Positions 28,419 to 37,970 of a stretch of 64,000 nucleotides of DNA are shown in pieces. The notes beneath the pieces were generated by a model. It had not been told where the DNA came from. It saw nothing but the letters and a program-made list of their open reading frames with translations, and made no database searches. This stretch comes from Hyphomicrobiales bacterium (lineage in GTDB: Bacteria; Pseudomonadota; Alphaproteobacteria; Rhizobiales; Xanthobacteraceae). The stretch is from assembly GCA_016185205.1 (NCBI GenBank), contig JACPOA010000019.1, forward strand, positions 62,001 through 126,000. The letters run 5' to 3'. The number at the start of each line of letters is the position of its first letter. Position 1 is the stretch's first letter. The translations under genes were made by a program, and so were the position numbers.

Positions 28419-29639
28419 ATGACCGCCTCCCGACGCGCGAATCTCCTGCAGATCATTGCAACGCCAGCGCGCCTGGGCGTCGCGCTGGCGCTTGCGACTT
28501 TGGTCGCAAGCTGCGGTCAGCAGCAGCCGCAGGGCGGACCGCCGCCGCCGGCGGTCACCTTCACCAAGCCGGTCACGCGCACGGTGACCGATTTCGACGA
28601 ATATGTCGGCCGCTTCGTCGCGGTGAATGCGGTGGAGGTGCGCGCCCGCGTCTCCGGCTATCTCGACGGCGTGCACTTCAAGGACGGTCAGATCGTCGCG
28701 CAGGGCGACCTGCTGTTTGGCATCGACAAGCGGCCGTTCGAGAACGCGGCTCAGCAGGCGCGCGCCAATCTGGCGCAGGCAAAGTCCAATCTCGTTTATA
28801 CCGAAGCCGATCTGGCGCGCGGCCAGCAGCTGGTGCGCGACAAGACCATCACCGAGCAGACCTTCGAGCAGCGCTCGCAGGCGTTCCGCAACGCGCAGGC
28901 CGCCGTCAGCAACGCGGAGGCAGCGGTGCGGCAGGCCGAACTCGACCTCGAATTCACCGAGCTGCGCGCGCCGGTCACCGGCCGCATCGGCGATCGCCGC
29001 GTGTCGCCGGGCAACCTGGTCACCGGCGGCACGTCCGGCAATACCACGCTGCTGGCGACCATCGTTTCGATCGACCCGATCCGTTTCGAGTTCACCTTCG
29101 ATGAGGCTTCGTTCCTGCGCTACGAACGCATGTCGAAGCTCGGCCGCGACGTCGCCAGCCGCGGTGCCGGCGTGCAGGTGATGCTCAAGCTGATCGACGA
29201 GCGCGATTTCGCTCACCAGGGCACCATGGATTTCGTCGACAATGTGATCGATCGCTCGACCGGCACCATCCGCGGCCGCGCGGTGTTCACCAACCAGAAC
29301 GGCGTGTTCACCCCCGGCATGTTCGCGCGCGTGCGGGTGCCGGCGTCGCCGCCCTACGAGGCGCTGCTGGTGCCCGACTTGGCGGTTGGCACCGAGCAGG
29401 TGCGCAAATATCTGCTGGTGGTCGATGGCGAGGATACCGCGCGGCAGAAATACGTCACGCTCGGCCAGCTCACACCCGACGGCTTGCGCGCCATCAAGGA
29501 CGGGCTTGGCGCGCAAGACCGCGTGATCATCAGCGGGCTGATGCAGGCGCGTGCGGGCATGAAAGTGCGGCCGCAGGAGCAGGGCGCCGCACCGGCCGCG
29601 CCAGGCCCGGCGGGCGGCTCGCCGCAGCCGTCGAAATAG
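28419..29639 (+). CDS. RND efflux periplasmic adaptor (membrane fusion protein)
   Basis: ATG 28419 gives 406 residues with a lipoprotein signal ending in LATLVASC, so the Cys would be lipidated; the track start TTG 28329 would hide this signal. The adaptor features are EVRARVSGYLDGVHFKDGQIVAQGD (lipoyl half), a coiled-coil hairpin rich in Ala, Gln and Glu (residues about 110-180) and TELRAPVTGRIGDRRVSPGNLV. It links the RND pump, encoded 16 bases downstream, to an outer-membrane channel. No TolC-type gene is adjacent. Confidence 0.92.
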   Translation: MTASRRANLLQIIATPARLGVALALATLVASCGQQQPQGGPPPPAVTFTKPVTRTVTDFDEYVGRFVAVNAVEVRARVSGYLDGVHFKDGQIVAQGDLLFGIDKRPFENAAQQARANLAQAKSNLVYTEADLARGQQLVRDKTITEQTFEQRSQAFRNAQAAVSNAEAAVRQAELDLEFTELRAPVTGRIGDRRVSPGNLVTGGTSGNTTLLATIVSIDPIRFEFTFDEASFLRYERMSKLGRDVASRGAGVQVMLKLIDERDFAHQGTMDFVDNVIDRSTGTIRGRAVFTNQNGVFTPGMFARVRVPASPPYEALLVPDLAVGTEQVRKYLLVVDGEDTARQKYVTLGQLTPDGLRAIKDGLGAQDRVIISGLMQARAGMKVRPQEQGAAPAAPGPAGGSPQPSK

Positions 29640-29655
29640 CGGGCGGCAACAGTCC

Positions 29656-32600
29656 ATGCGCATATCGCATTTTTTCATCGACCGGCCGATCTTCGCCTCC
29701 GTGGTCTCGATCGTGTTCGTGATCCTCGGCGCCGTCGCCTTCGTGCGGCTGCCGGTCGCGCAATATCCGGAAATCGCGCCGCCCGTGATCAACGTCAGCG
29801 GTCAATACCCGGGCGCCAGCGCCGACGTGGTGGCCTCGACCGTGGTCGCGCCGATCGAGGAGCAGATCAACGGCGTCGAGAACATGCTGTACGTGTCGTC
29901 GAACTCGACCGCCGACGGAAAATTCTCCATCGCGGTCACCTTCGACATCGGCACCAATCTCGATATCGCGCAGGTGCAGGTGCAGAACCGCGTCGCCATC
30001 GCGCAGCCGCGGCTGCCGGCGGACGTGCGCAATATCGGCGTCACCGTCGCCAAGAGCGCGCCCGACCTGATGATGGTGGTGCATCTTTATTCGCCCGACA
30101 AGTCGCGCGACCCGCTGTTTATTTCCAACTATGCCACGATTGAGATCAAGGATGCGCTGACGCGCGTCGACGGCGTCGGCTCGCTCATCGTGTTCGGCAG
30201 CCGCGACTATTCGATGCGGGTCTGGCTCGATCCCGACCGGCTGCAATCGCTGGGCCTGACCGCCAATGACGTGGTGGCTTCGCTGCAAGGACAGAACGTG
30301 CAGGTCGCCTCCGGCACGCTCAACCAGCCGCCGGTGGCCAATCAGCGCGCCTTCCAGATCGCGGTGCAGACGCTCGGGCGGCTGTCCGATCCGGGCGAGT
30401 TCGGCAATATCGTGGTCAAGCGCAGCGCGGACGCGGTGGTGCGCGTCAAGGATATCGCGCGCGTCGAGCTGGCGGCGCAGGACTACACCTCGAATTCCTA
30501 TCTCAATCTCGATCCGGCGGTGGCGATCGCGGTGTTCCAGCGGCCGGGCTCGAACGCGCTGGCGACCGCGCGGGCGATCCGTTCTACCATGGCGGAGCTT
30601 TCCAAACGTTTTCCGCCCGGGGTGAAATACGACATCGTCTACGATCCGACCCAGTTCATTGAGCAATCGGTCGAGGCCGTGCAGGAGGCCATCCTCGAAG
30701 CCATCGTGTTGGTCGTGCTGGTGGTGGTGGTGTTCCTGCAGACCTGGCGCGCGGCGGTGATCCCGCTTATCGCCATTCCGGTGTCGCTGATCGGCACCTT
30801 CTTTTTCATGGCGACGTTCGGCTTCACGCTCAACACGCTGTCGCTGTTCGGGCTGGTGCTGGCGGTCGGCATCGTGGTCGACGACGCCATCGTCGTGGTC
30901 GAGAATGTCGAGCGCAATATCGCGCGGGGCTTGAATCCGCGCGACGCCGCGATCAAGAGCATGGACGAGGTGGGCGCGGCATTGATCGCCATCGCGCTGG
31001 TGCTGAGCGCCGTGTTCGTGCCCTCGGCCTTCATCACCGGCATCTCCGGACAATTCTACCGGCAGTTCGCGCTCACCATCGCCGGCGCCACCATCATCTC
31101 CCTGATCGTGTCGTTGACGCTGTCGCCGGCGCTGTGCGCCATGCTGCTCAAGCCGCATGACGTGCGTCACGTCGACAGCTGGTGGGAACGCCCGATCCAC
31201 GGCTTTTTTCGGCATTTCAACCGCGCCTTCGAACGGCTGGCGCAGGGCTATGGCTGGCTGGCGGGACGGGTGGTGCGGATCGCGGTGCTGATGCTGGTGG
31301 TCTATGCCGGCGTGCTGGCGTTCGGGCTCAATGAATTCCGCAAGACGCCGGTCGGTTTCATCCCGGCGGTCGACGGCGGCTATCTCATCACCGTCGTGCA
31401 ATTGCCGCCGGGGTCATCGCTCACGCGCACCGACGCGGTCAACCGCCGGGCGGTGGAAATCGCGCTGCAGACGCCGGGCGTGCTGGGCGCAGTCAACATT
31501 GTCGGCTTCTCGGGCGCGACCTTCACCAATGCGCCGAACTCGGGCGCGATCTTCCTGGTGCTCAAGCCGTTCAGCGAGCGCGCCAAGGATCCGAACCAGT
31601 CGGCGGCGGCGATCCAGCGCACGCTGTTTCAGAAATTCATCGCCATCCAGGAGGCGCTGGTGGTGGTGGTGGCGCCGCCGCCGGTGCGCGGCATCGGCAA
31701 TGCCGGCGGCTTCCGCATGATGATCGAGGATCGCGCCGGGCGCGGCCCGCAAGCCTTGCAGGGCGCGGTCTTCGCCATGATGGGCCGCGCCGCGCAGACA
31801 GCGGGCGTGCAACAGGTGTTCACGCTGTTCGAAACATCGACGCCGCAGCTCTATCTCGACATCGACCGCACCAAGGCGCAGCTGCTCGGCGTCAACGTGC
31901 CGGACGTGTTCGCCGCGCTGCAAATCTATCTCGGCTCGGCCTATGTCAACGACTTCAATCTGTTCGGCCGCACCTTTCGGGTGACCGCGCAAGCCGATGG
32001 CGATTACCGCATGGACACGCGCGACGTGCTCAAGATCAGGGTGCGCAATTCGAGTGGCGACACGGTGCCGCTCGGTGCCTTCACCACGGTGCGCGACATT
32101 TCCGGGCCGTACCGGGTGCCGCGCTATAATCTCTATCCGGCCGCCGAACTCGACGGCAACGCGGCGCCCGGCTTCAGCCAAGGCCAGGCCATCGAGATCA
32201 TGCAGCAGCTCGCCGCGCAGACTTTGCCGGAGGGCTATTCATACGAATGGACCACGCTCGCCTACCAGCAATTGCGCGCCGGCAATACCGCGATGTTCGC
32301 CTTCGTGCTGGCGGTGGTGTTCGTGTTCCTGGTGCTGGCCGCGCAGTTCGAGAGCCTGACGCTGCCGCTCGCGGTCATCCTGATCGTGCCGATGTGCCTG
32401 GTGGCCTCGATCGTCGGCGTGGTGCTGCGCGGGCAGGACAACAATATTCTCACCCAGGTCGGCTTCGTCGTACTGATCGGGCTGGCGGCCAAGAACGCCA
32501 TCCTGATCGTCGAATTCGCCAAGCAGATCGAGGACCAGGGCAAGGACCGTTTCGCGGCCGCGGTCGAGGCGGCGCGCCTGCGCTTCCGGCCGATCCTGAT

Positions 32601-32829
32601 GACCTCGCTGTCGTTCATCTTCGGCGTGGCGCCGCTGGTGTGGGCGGTCGGCGCCGGCGCCGAGCTACGCCAGACCCTCGGCACCGCGGTGTTCTCCGGC
32701 ATGATCGGCGTCACCGCGTTCGGGCTGATCTTCACGCCGGTGTTCTACGTGGTGTCGCGCTGGACCGCGCTGCGCCTCACAGCGCGCCGGCAGCAGGTGG
32801 AGCCGGTTAAAGCGTCTAAAAAGGGATAA
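29656..32829 (+). CDS. RND multidrug efflux permease (HAE1, MexF/AcrB-like)
   Basis: This 1057-residue inner-membrane pump has the start HFFIDRPIFASVVSIVFVILGAVAF, two large periplasmic loops and twelve expected helices. The proton-relay Asp pair lies in AVGIVVDDAIVVVENVERN (about residue 410). The repeat partner helices include VGFVVLIGLAAKNAILIVEFAKQ and FRPILMTSLSFIFGVAPLVWA. It exports hydrophobic drugs or metabolites using the proton gradient. The stop overlaps the ATG of the molybdenum hydroxylase gene by one base, which is an odd pairing for such different functions. Confidence 0.94.
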   Translation: MRISHFFIDRPIFASVVSIVFVILGAVAFVRLPVAQYPEIAPPVINVSGQYPGASADVVASTVVAPIEEQINGVENMLYVSSNSTADGKFSIAVTFDIGTNLDIAQVQVQNRVAIAQPRLPADVRNIGVTVAKSAPDLMMVVHLYSPDKSRDPLFISNYATIEIKDALTRVDGVGSLIVFGSRDYSMRVWLDPDRLQSLGLTANDVVASLQGQNVQVASGTLNQPPVANQRAFQIAVQTLGRLSDPGEFGNIVVKRSADAVVRVKDIARVELAAQDYTSNSYLNLDPAVAIAVFQRPGSNALATARAIRSTMAELSKRFPPGVKYDIVYDPTQFIEQSVEAVQEAILEAIVLVVLVVVVFLQTWRAAVIPLIAIPVSLIGTFFFMATFGFTLNTLSLFGLVLAVGIVVDDAIVVVENVERNIARGLNPRDAAIKSMDEVGAALIAIALVLSAVFVPSAFITGISGQFYRQFALTIAGATIISLIVSLTLSPALCAMLLKPHDVRHVDSWWERPIHGFFRHFNRAFERLAQGYGWLAGRVVRIAVLMLVVYAGVLAFGLNEFRKTPVGFIPAVDGGYLITVVQLPPGSSLTRTDAVNRRAVEIALQTPGVLGAVNIVGFSGATFTNAPNSGAIFLVLKPFSERAKDPNQSAAAIQRTLFQKFIAIQEALVVVVAPPPVRGIGNAGGFRMMIEDRAGRGPQALQGAVFAMMGRAAQTAGVQQVFTLFETSTPQLYLDIDRTKAQLLGVNVPDVFAALQIYLGSAYVNDFNLFGRTFRVTAQADGDYRMDTRDVLKIRVRNSSGDTVPLGAFTTVRDISGPYRVPRYNLYPAAELDGNAAPGFSQGQAIEIMQQLAAQTLPEGYSYEWTTLAYQQLRAGNTAMFAFVLAVVFVFLVLAAQFESLTLPLAVILIVPMCLVASIVGVVLRGQDNNILTQVGFVVLIGLAAKNAILIVEFAKQIEDQGKDRFAAAVEAARLRFRPILMTSLSFIFGVAPLVWAVGAGAELRQTLGTAVFSGMIGVTAFGLIFTPVFYVVSRWTALRLTARRQQVEPVKASKKG

Positions 32830-35129
32830 TGATGAAATTCGGCTTCGGTCAGGCGCTCACGCGCAAGGAGGATGACGCGCTGCTGCGCGGCGCCGGCCGT
32901 TACGTGGCTGACGTGGCGCCGGACAAGACGCTGCACGCGGTCGTATTGCGTTCGCCGCATGCGCATGCCCGCTTCGCCATCCAGGATATCGAGCGCGTGC
33001 GCGCCATGAAGGGCGTCAAGCTGGTGCTCACCGGCGCCGACGTGGCCGAACTCGGCCCGCTGCCAACGCCGGGCGTGCTGCCCGACGTGGCGACCTTCGT
33101 GCCGCACTATCCGATCCTGGCGCGCGACGTGGTGCGCCATGTCGGCGACGCCATCGCTTTCGTGGTGGCCGATACGCTCGATGGCGCCAAGGACGGAGCC
33201 GAGGCGATCGCGGTCGACTGGCAGCCGCTGCCGTATGTGATCGGCGCCATGGCCGCGCTGGCGCCGGGCGCGCCGAAAGTCTGGCCGCAGCGGCCGGACA
33301 ACCTCGCCTTCGAGACCGAGGCCGGCGACGCCCGCGCCACCCGGCAGGCTTTCGCGCTGGCCGCCAAGACCGTCGAGCTGACGGTGATCAACCAGCGGCT
33401 GGTCACCAACTATCTCGACACCCGCGGGGTGATCGCCGAATTCGACGGCAAGCGCACCACGCTGACGCTCGGCAGCCAGGGCAGCCATATCATCCGCGAC
33501 ATCATCTGCGGCGCCGTGCTCAAGCGCCCGCTCGACACCATGCGGGTGGTGACGCCCGATGTCGGCGGCGGCTTCGGCACCAAGCTGTTTCCGTTTCGCG
33601 AATACGCGCTGGCCGCGCTCGCGGCCGAGCGGCTGCGCCGGCCGGTGAAATGGATCTGCGACCGCAGCGAACATTTTCTCGCCGACAGCCACGGCCGCGA
33701 CAACATCTCGACCGCTCGGCTGGCGCTCGACGACAAGGGCAAATTCCTTGGCCTAGAGCTCGATATCGTCGCCGACATGGGCGCCTATCTGCACTGTTAT
33801 GCGCCGTATATTCCCTGGCTCGGCGTCGGCATGGCGACCGGCGCCTACGATATCCCGGCCGCTCACGTGCGGCTGCGCGCGCCCTTCACCAACACCGTGC
33901 CGGTCGATGCCTATCGTGGCGCCGGGCGGCCGGAGGCCTCCTATCTGATCGAGCGGGCGGTCGATGCGGCGGCGCGCGATCTCGGCATGGCGCCCGATGC
34001 GCTGCGCCGCAAGAACCTGATCAAGCCGAAGGCGCTGCCCTACACGACGCCGACCGGCAAAGTGTACGACTCCGGCGATTTCGCAGGTCACATGGCGCGT
34101 GCACAGGAGATCGCCGACTGGGACGGCTTCAACAAGCGCGCAACCCAATCCAAACGCGCCGGCAGACTGCGCGGCATCGGCATGGCCACCTATATCGAGG
34201 CCTGTGGCGCCAACGGCCCGGAAACCGCGCATGTGCGGCTCGAGCGCGACGGCACCGTTACCGTGTTGATCGGCTCGCAGTCGACTGGGCAGGGCCATGC
34301 CACCTCCTATGCGCAACTGGTGGCCGAACGGCTCGACCTGCCGCCGCAACGCGTGCGCGTAGTGCAGGGCGATACCGACCAGATTGCGACCGGCGCCGGC
34401 ACCGGCGGCTCCAGTTCGATTCCCGTGGGGGGCGTGTCGGTCGACCGCGCCAGCAAGACATTGGCCGAGCAGCTCAAGCAGCTCGCCGCCGACGCGCTCG
34501 AGGCCGCGGTCGGCGATATGGAAATCGCCAACGGGACAATTCGAGTCGCCGGCACCGACCGCGTCATCTCATTCGCCGACTTGGCCGCGCGCCCCGAGGC
34601 CACACCGGAGAAGCTCGCCGCCTCGAACGAATTCGCCACCGACAAGCCGACCTTTCCGAACGGCACGCACATTGCCGAAGTCGAGATCGATCCCGACACC
34701 GGCGTCACCACCATTCTGCGCTATGTCGTGGTCGACGATTTCGGCGCCACGCTCAACCCGCTGCTGCTGGCCGGCCAGGTGCATGGCGGTGCGGTGCAGG
34801 GCATCGGCCAGGCGCTGATGGAGGACACCGTGTTCGACGCCGGATCCGGACAACTTCTCAGCGCCAGCCTGATGGATTACGCGCTGCCGCGCGCGGCCGA
34901 CGCGCCGGACTTCGTGTTCGAGACCCGCAACGTGCCGTGCAAGACCAATCCGCTCGGCGTCAAGGGCGCGGGCGAGGCCGGCGCCATCGGCTCGTGCCCG
35001 GCGCTGATGAACGCCATCCTCGACGCGCTGTGGCGCAGCCATCGCATCCGCACTATCGACATGCCGGCGACCCCGCAGCGGGTCTGGGCCGCGATCGAGA
35101 AAACCCGCGCCGGCGGCGCGACTCGGTGA
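32829..35129 (+). CDS. Xanthine dehydrogenase-family molybdopterin-binding subunit (form II CoxL-like)
   Basis: This 766-residue large subunit has DALLRGAGRYVADV, the cofactor motif VGGGFGTKLFPFREYA (about residue 244), AYRGAGRPEASYL (about 360) and GAGTGGSSSIPVGGVS. The catalytic Glu lies in GVKGAGEAGAIGSCP near the C-terminus. The AYRGAGR form is that of form II CoxL relatives, not the AYRCSFR of true CO dehydrogenase. It should oxidise a small aldehyde or N-heterocycle. No FeS or FAD subunit lies beside it, while two cytochromes c follow, so electrons may pass to these. Confidence 0.88.
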   Translation: MMKFGFGQALTRKEDDALLRGAGRYVADVAPDKTLHAVVLRSPHAHARFAIQDIERVRAMKGVKLVLTGADVAELGPLPTPGVLPDVATFVPHYPILARDVVRHVGDAIAFVVADTLDGAKDGAEAIAVDWQPLPYVIGAMAALAPGAPKVWPQRPDNLAFETEAGDARATRQAFALAAKTVELTVINQRLVTNYLDTRGVIAEFDGKRTTLTLGSQGSHIIRDIICGAVLKRPLDTMRVVTPDVGGGFGTKLFPFREYALAALAAERLRRPVKWICDRSEHFLADSHGRDNISTARLALDDKGKFLGLELDIVADMGAYLHCYAPYIPWLGVGMATGAYDIPAAHVRLRAPFTNTVPVDAYRGAGRPEASYLIERAVDAAARDLGMAPDALRRKNLIKPKALPYTTPTGKVYDSGDFAGHMARAQEIADWDGFNKRATQSKRAGRLRGIGMATYIEACGANGPETAHVRLERDGTVTVLIGSQSTGQGHATSYAQLVAERLDLPPQRVRVVQGDTDQIATGAGTGGSSSIPVGGVSVDRASKTLAEQLKQLAADALEAAVGDMEIANGTIRVAGTDRVISFADLAARPEATPEKLAASNEFATDKPTFPNGTHIAEVEIDPDTGVTTILRYVVVDDFGATLNPLLLAGQVHGGAVQGIGQALMEDTVFDAGSGQLLSASLMDYALPRAADAPDFVFETRNVPCKTNPLGVKGAGEAGAIGSCPALMNAILDALWRSHRIRTIDMPATPQRVWAAIEKTRAGGATR

Positions 35130-35569
35130 CGCTGCGCGCGGCGCTTACGGCGCTTGCCTTCGCTCTGAGCGCGAGCGCCGTCATGGCCCAGTTCGACGCG
35201 GCGACCACGCGCGCAAATCTGATGAAGCAGAGCGAGGCGCACACGGGCACGATCGTGCAGATGATGCGCGGGCAGCGGCCGTTCGACGCCGCCTTGGTCA
35301 ATGCCGCCTTCGCGCAATGGGCCGACACCGCGCAAAAATTGCCGGGCCTGTTCCTGGAGAATTCCAAGACCGGTGGCGGCAACCGGGCGTCGCCGAAGAT
35401 CTGGCTCAGCAAAAAGGATTTCGACCAGAAGGCCGCGGCTTTCGGCAAAGCCGTGGCCGACAATCGCGACCGGGCCAAAGTTTCGGTCAATGGTTTGCGG
35501 GCGGCGATCCCGGTTGTCGGGAAGGCCTGCGACAACTGCCACAAGGATTATCGCCTCGGCAAACAATAG
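35126..35569 (+). CDS. Cytochrome c-556 / c' family protein
   Basis: GTG 35126 overlaps the preceding stop and gives a 147-residue precursor. A signal peptide (TLRAALTALAFALSASAVMAQ) is followed by a mostly helical body. One heme motif, CDNCH, lies near residue 135, only a dozen residues from the end, as in cytochromes c' and c-556. The track shows it only as the tail of a long shadow ORF. It is likely a periplasmic electron carrier serving the upstream molybdenum hydroxylase, judged from the overlap. Confidence 0.85.
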   Translation: MTLRAALTALAFALSASAVMAQFDAATTRANLMKQSEAHTGTIVQMMRGQRPFDAALVNAAFAQWADTAQKLPGLFLENSKTGGGNRASPKIWLSKKDFDQKAAAFGKAVADNRDRAKVSVNGLRAAIPVVGKACDNCHKDYRLGKQ

Positions 35570-35627
35570 GACGTGCCTGCGTTTCGATTCATGTATGACA
35601 GGAGCCAGGGGTGCCCGGGGACCGTCG

Positions 35628-36530
35628 ATGATCAAGAGGCTGCTGTTTCTGGCCGTTCTGGGCTTCGCGGTGTTCTGGTTTCTGACCATTCCTGCCACGG
35701 TGCCGGAGAGCGCGCTCTCGGCCCACACGCCCGATCTCGCCAACGGCCGGGAGATGTTCCTGGCCGGCGGCTGCGCCTCCTGTCACGCGGTGCCCAAGCA
35801 GGACGACAAGACCCGGCTCGGCGGCGGGCTGGCGTTGAATTCACCGTTCGGCGCTTTCTACGCGCCCAATATTTCGTCCGATCCAAAGGATGGCATCGGC
35901 GCCTGGAGCGAAGCGCAGTTCATCAGCGCGCTGACCAAGGGCACCTCGCCGGAAGGCGAGCACTACTATCCGGCGTTTCCCTACACGTCCTATCAACGCA
36001 TGACGTTCGACGACCTGAGCGACCTGTTTGCCTATCTCAAGACGCTGCCGGCCGTGCAGGGCCGCGTGCGCGATCACGATCTGCCGTTTCCGTTCAATAT
36101 CCGGCGCACGCTCGGCATTTGGAAACGGCTGTTTCTCGACGGCGAGCCGTTCAAGCCCGACCCGTCGCAGCCGGCGCCATGGAATCGCGGCGCCTATCTG
36201 GTCAACGGCGTCGGCCACTGCGCCGAGTGCCACTCGCCGCGCAATGGTTTGGGCGCCATCGTCGCAGGCAAGCGCTTCACCGGCGGTCCCAGCCCGGACG
36301 GGCAGGGCGGCGTGCCCAATATCACCCAGTACAAGCTCAAGGACTGGTCGCAAGACGATATCGCCGGGACGCTGGCCGACGGCATGACGCCGGACGCCGA
36401 CCGGGTCGGCGGCAACATGGTCGAGGTGGTGCGCAACACCTCGCAACTGACCGCGGCCGACCGCGCGGCGATCGCCGCCTATATCAAATCGCTGCCGGCG
36501 CTCGAAGGCGTGGCGATGGGGAAGAAATAG
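35628..36530 (+). CDS. Diheme cytochrome c
   Basis: This protein of about 300 residues (ATG 35628; ATG 35595 is an alternative) begins with one hydrophobic anchor helix (LLFLAVLGFAVFWFL). It has two heme motifs, GGCASCHAV near residue 47 and GHCAECHSPRN near residue 200, with the later Met ligand candidates expected for mono-domain cytochromes c. Proteins of this size accompany membrane-linked alcohol, aldehyde and heterocycle dehydrogenases. It probably takes electrons from the hydroxylase and c-556 at the periplasmic face of the membrane. Confidence 0.88.
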   Translation: MIKRLLFLAVLGFAVFWFLTIPATVPESALSAHTPDLANGREMFLAGGCASCHAVPKQDDKTRLGGGLALNSPFGAFYAPNISSDPKDGIGAWSEAQFISALTKGTSPEGEHYYPAFPYTSYQRMTFDDLSDLFAYLKTLPAVQGRVRDHDLPFPFNIRRTLGIWKRLFLDGEPFKPDPSQPAPWNRGAYLVNGVGHCAECHSPRNGLGAIVAGKRFTGGPSPDGQGGVPNITQYKLKDWSQDDIAGTLADGMTPDADRVGGNMVEVVRNTSQLTAADRAAIAAYIKSLPALEGVAMGKK

Positions 36531-36604
36531 CGCGCCGTCCGCTCATACGAGCGTTGCGCGCGAGTTGCGATGACAAGCCCGGCCATCGCGGCTATGAGTC
36601 TTGG

Positions 36605-37534
36605 ATGAATCTGTTCAAAGGCATTGGCTTCAAACTGATCTCGGCGCTGCTGTTCGCCGTGATGTCGGGGCTGGTGCGCCAGCTCGGCGACGTGGCGCCG
36701 GTCGGCCAGATGGTGTTCTTCCGCTCGGCCTTCGCGATCCTGCCGGTGGTGGTGATCTACGCGCTACGCGGCGAGCTGGGAACCGCGGTGCGCACCGGCC
36801 GGCCATTCGGCCAGCTCGGCCGCGGCCTGCTCAGCGTCGGCGGCATGTTCACCAATTTCTCCGCGCTGACGCGGCTGCCGCTGGCCGACGCCACCGCGAT
36901 CTCGTTTGCCTCGCCATTGATCACGGTGGCGCTGGCGGCGATCATCCTGAAAGAGCGCGTGCGTATCTATCGCTGGTCGGCGGTGCTGGTCGGCTTTGCC
37001 GGAGTGATCGTGATGCTGATCCCGCATTTCGACGTCGGTCACTACGCGGTGGCGGGCGCCGCGACCGCCGCGACCGTCGGCTCACTGTTTGCGCTGATTT
37101 CGGCCTTCTGCAACGCCGGCACGGTGATCCAGACCCGCAGGCTCACCCAGAGCGAGACCACCTCCTCGATCGTTTTCTATTTCTCGCTGGTCTGCGCCAT
37201 CGCCGGCGCGCTGACGCTGCCGTTCGCCTGGCACACGCCGACCGGTTCCGAACTGACCAAGCTGATCGCGCTCGGCATTCTCGGCGGCATCGCGCATATT
37301 TTTCTGACCGAAAGCTACCGCCACGCCGCCGCCTCGGTGGTGGCGCCGTTCGATTACACCTCGATGCTGTGGGCGCTGCTGCTCGGCTACTGGCTGTTCG
37401 GCGAACTGCCGGACGTGCTGGTCTATTTCGGCGGAGCCATCGTCGCCGGCGCCGGGCTATTCGTGATCTGGCGCGAGCGCGCGCTCGGCCTGCAGCGCCC
37501 GCGCGAGGCGGAAGGCCCGCCGCAGGCGGGGTGA
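36605..37534 (+). CDS. DMT superfamily transporter (EamA domain)
   Basis: ATG 36605 starts a 309-residue membrane protein with ten predicted helices in two EamA halves: first GIGFKLISALLFAVMSGLVRQLGDVAPVGQMVFFRSAFA, and later AHIFLTESYRHAAASVVAPFDYTSMLWALLLGYWLFGE. The large track ORF starting at 35573 is a shadow joined to this frame. EamA proteins export or import amino acids and other metabolites; the substrate is unknown. It ends three bases from the convergent Lrp-like gene, with no room for a full terminator. Confidence 0.9.
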   Translation: MNLFKGIGFKLISALLFAVMSGLVRQLGDVAPVGQMVFFRSAFAILPVVVIYALRGELGTAVRTGRPFGQLGRGLLSVGGMFTNFSALTRLPLADATAISFASPLITVALAAIILKERVRIYRWSAVLVGFAGVIVMLIPHFDVGHYAVAGAATAATVGSLFALISAFCNAGTVIQTRRLTQSETTSSIVFYFSLVCAIAGALTLPFAWHTPTGSELTKLIALGILGGIAHIFLTESYRHAAASVVAPFDYTSMLWALLLGYWLFGELPDVLVYFGGAIVAGAGLFVIWRERALGLQRPREAEGPPQAG

Positions 37535-37537
37535 GAT

Positions 37538-37780
37538 TCAGGTTTGGAATGCCTTGAACGTAATGATCGTGTAAGTGTCCTTGATGCCGGGCAGGGTCTG
37601 CACCTTCTCATTGACGAAGTGCCCGATGTCGGTGCCGGCATCGACGTAGAATTTCACCAGCAGGTCGTAGTCGCCGGCGGTCGAGTAGATCTCGGAGGCG
37701 ATCTCGGCTTCGGCCAGCTCGTTGGCCACCTGATAGGCCTTGCCGAGCTCGCATTTGATCTGGACAAAGAAGGGGGTCAT
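37538..37780 (-). CDS. Stand-alone Lrp/AsnC ligand-binding (RAM) domain protein
   Basis: This 80-residue protein starts at ATG 37780 behind a GGAG site. It matches the C-terminal domain of Lrp/AsnC regulators: FFVQIKCELGKAYQVANELAEAEIASEIYSTAGDYDLLVKFYV and GHFVNEKVQTLPGIKDTYTIITFKAF. No helix-turn-helix is present and no upstream frame supplies one. Such stand-alone domains form decamers or bind amino acids and may modulate full-length Lrp proteins. It is convergent with the EamA transporter, whose substrate could be its ligand, but that is only a guess. Confidence 0.88.
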   Translation of the reverse strand: MTPFFVQIKCELGKAYQVANELAEAEIASEIYSTAGDYDLLVKFYVDAGTDIGHFVNEKVQTLPGIKDTYTIITFKAFQT

Positions 37781-37879
37781 CGCGGCATCTCCGGTTGGTG
37801 GCAATCCAGCAAAATCACAGGCCTAAGGCAAGACGCTCTTGCCTTGGCCAGCGCTGCGGACTAGGTATGGCGCAGCAAT

Positions 37880-37965
37880 CTCGTGGGGTGTCCGGCGCAT
37901 GCCGGACTGAGAGGCCATCGGGGCCAACCCAACGAACCTGATCCGGGTCATGCCGGCGGAGGGAG
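37880..37965 (+). promoter_or_regulatory. TPP (thiamine pyrophosphate) riboswitch
   Basis: The conserved TPP aptamer parts are in order: TGGGGTG, then CTGAGA, then ACCC and finally the invariant GAACCTGATCCGGGTCATG followed by GGAGGGA. It ends next to the thiM ATG at 37971, so binding of TPP would most likely hide the ribosome-binding site (GGAGGGAGAAG) and lower expression of thiM-thiE-thiD. Confidence 0.95.
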
Positions 37966-37970
37966 AAGAG

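Noticed and set aside
31640-31700. Run of GTGGTGGTGGTGG suggesting a repeat tract
   Set aside because: It encodes a normal Val stretch (ALVVVVAPPP) in the RND pump and is explained by codon bias.
32829-35129. Carbon monoxide dehydrogenase large subunit
   Set aside because: The active-site loop is AYRGAGR rather than AYRCSFR, and coxM and coxS are missing.
33650-35569. 639-residue plus-strand ORF across the molybdenum hydroxylase
   Set aside because: Its first part is an Arg-rich shadow of the xdh-type gene; only the last 147 codons (cytochrome c-556) are real.
35573-37534. 653-residue plus-strand ORF
   Set aside because: The first half is a shadow of the diheme cytochrome; the real gene is the EamA transporter from 36605.
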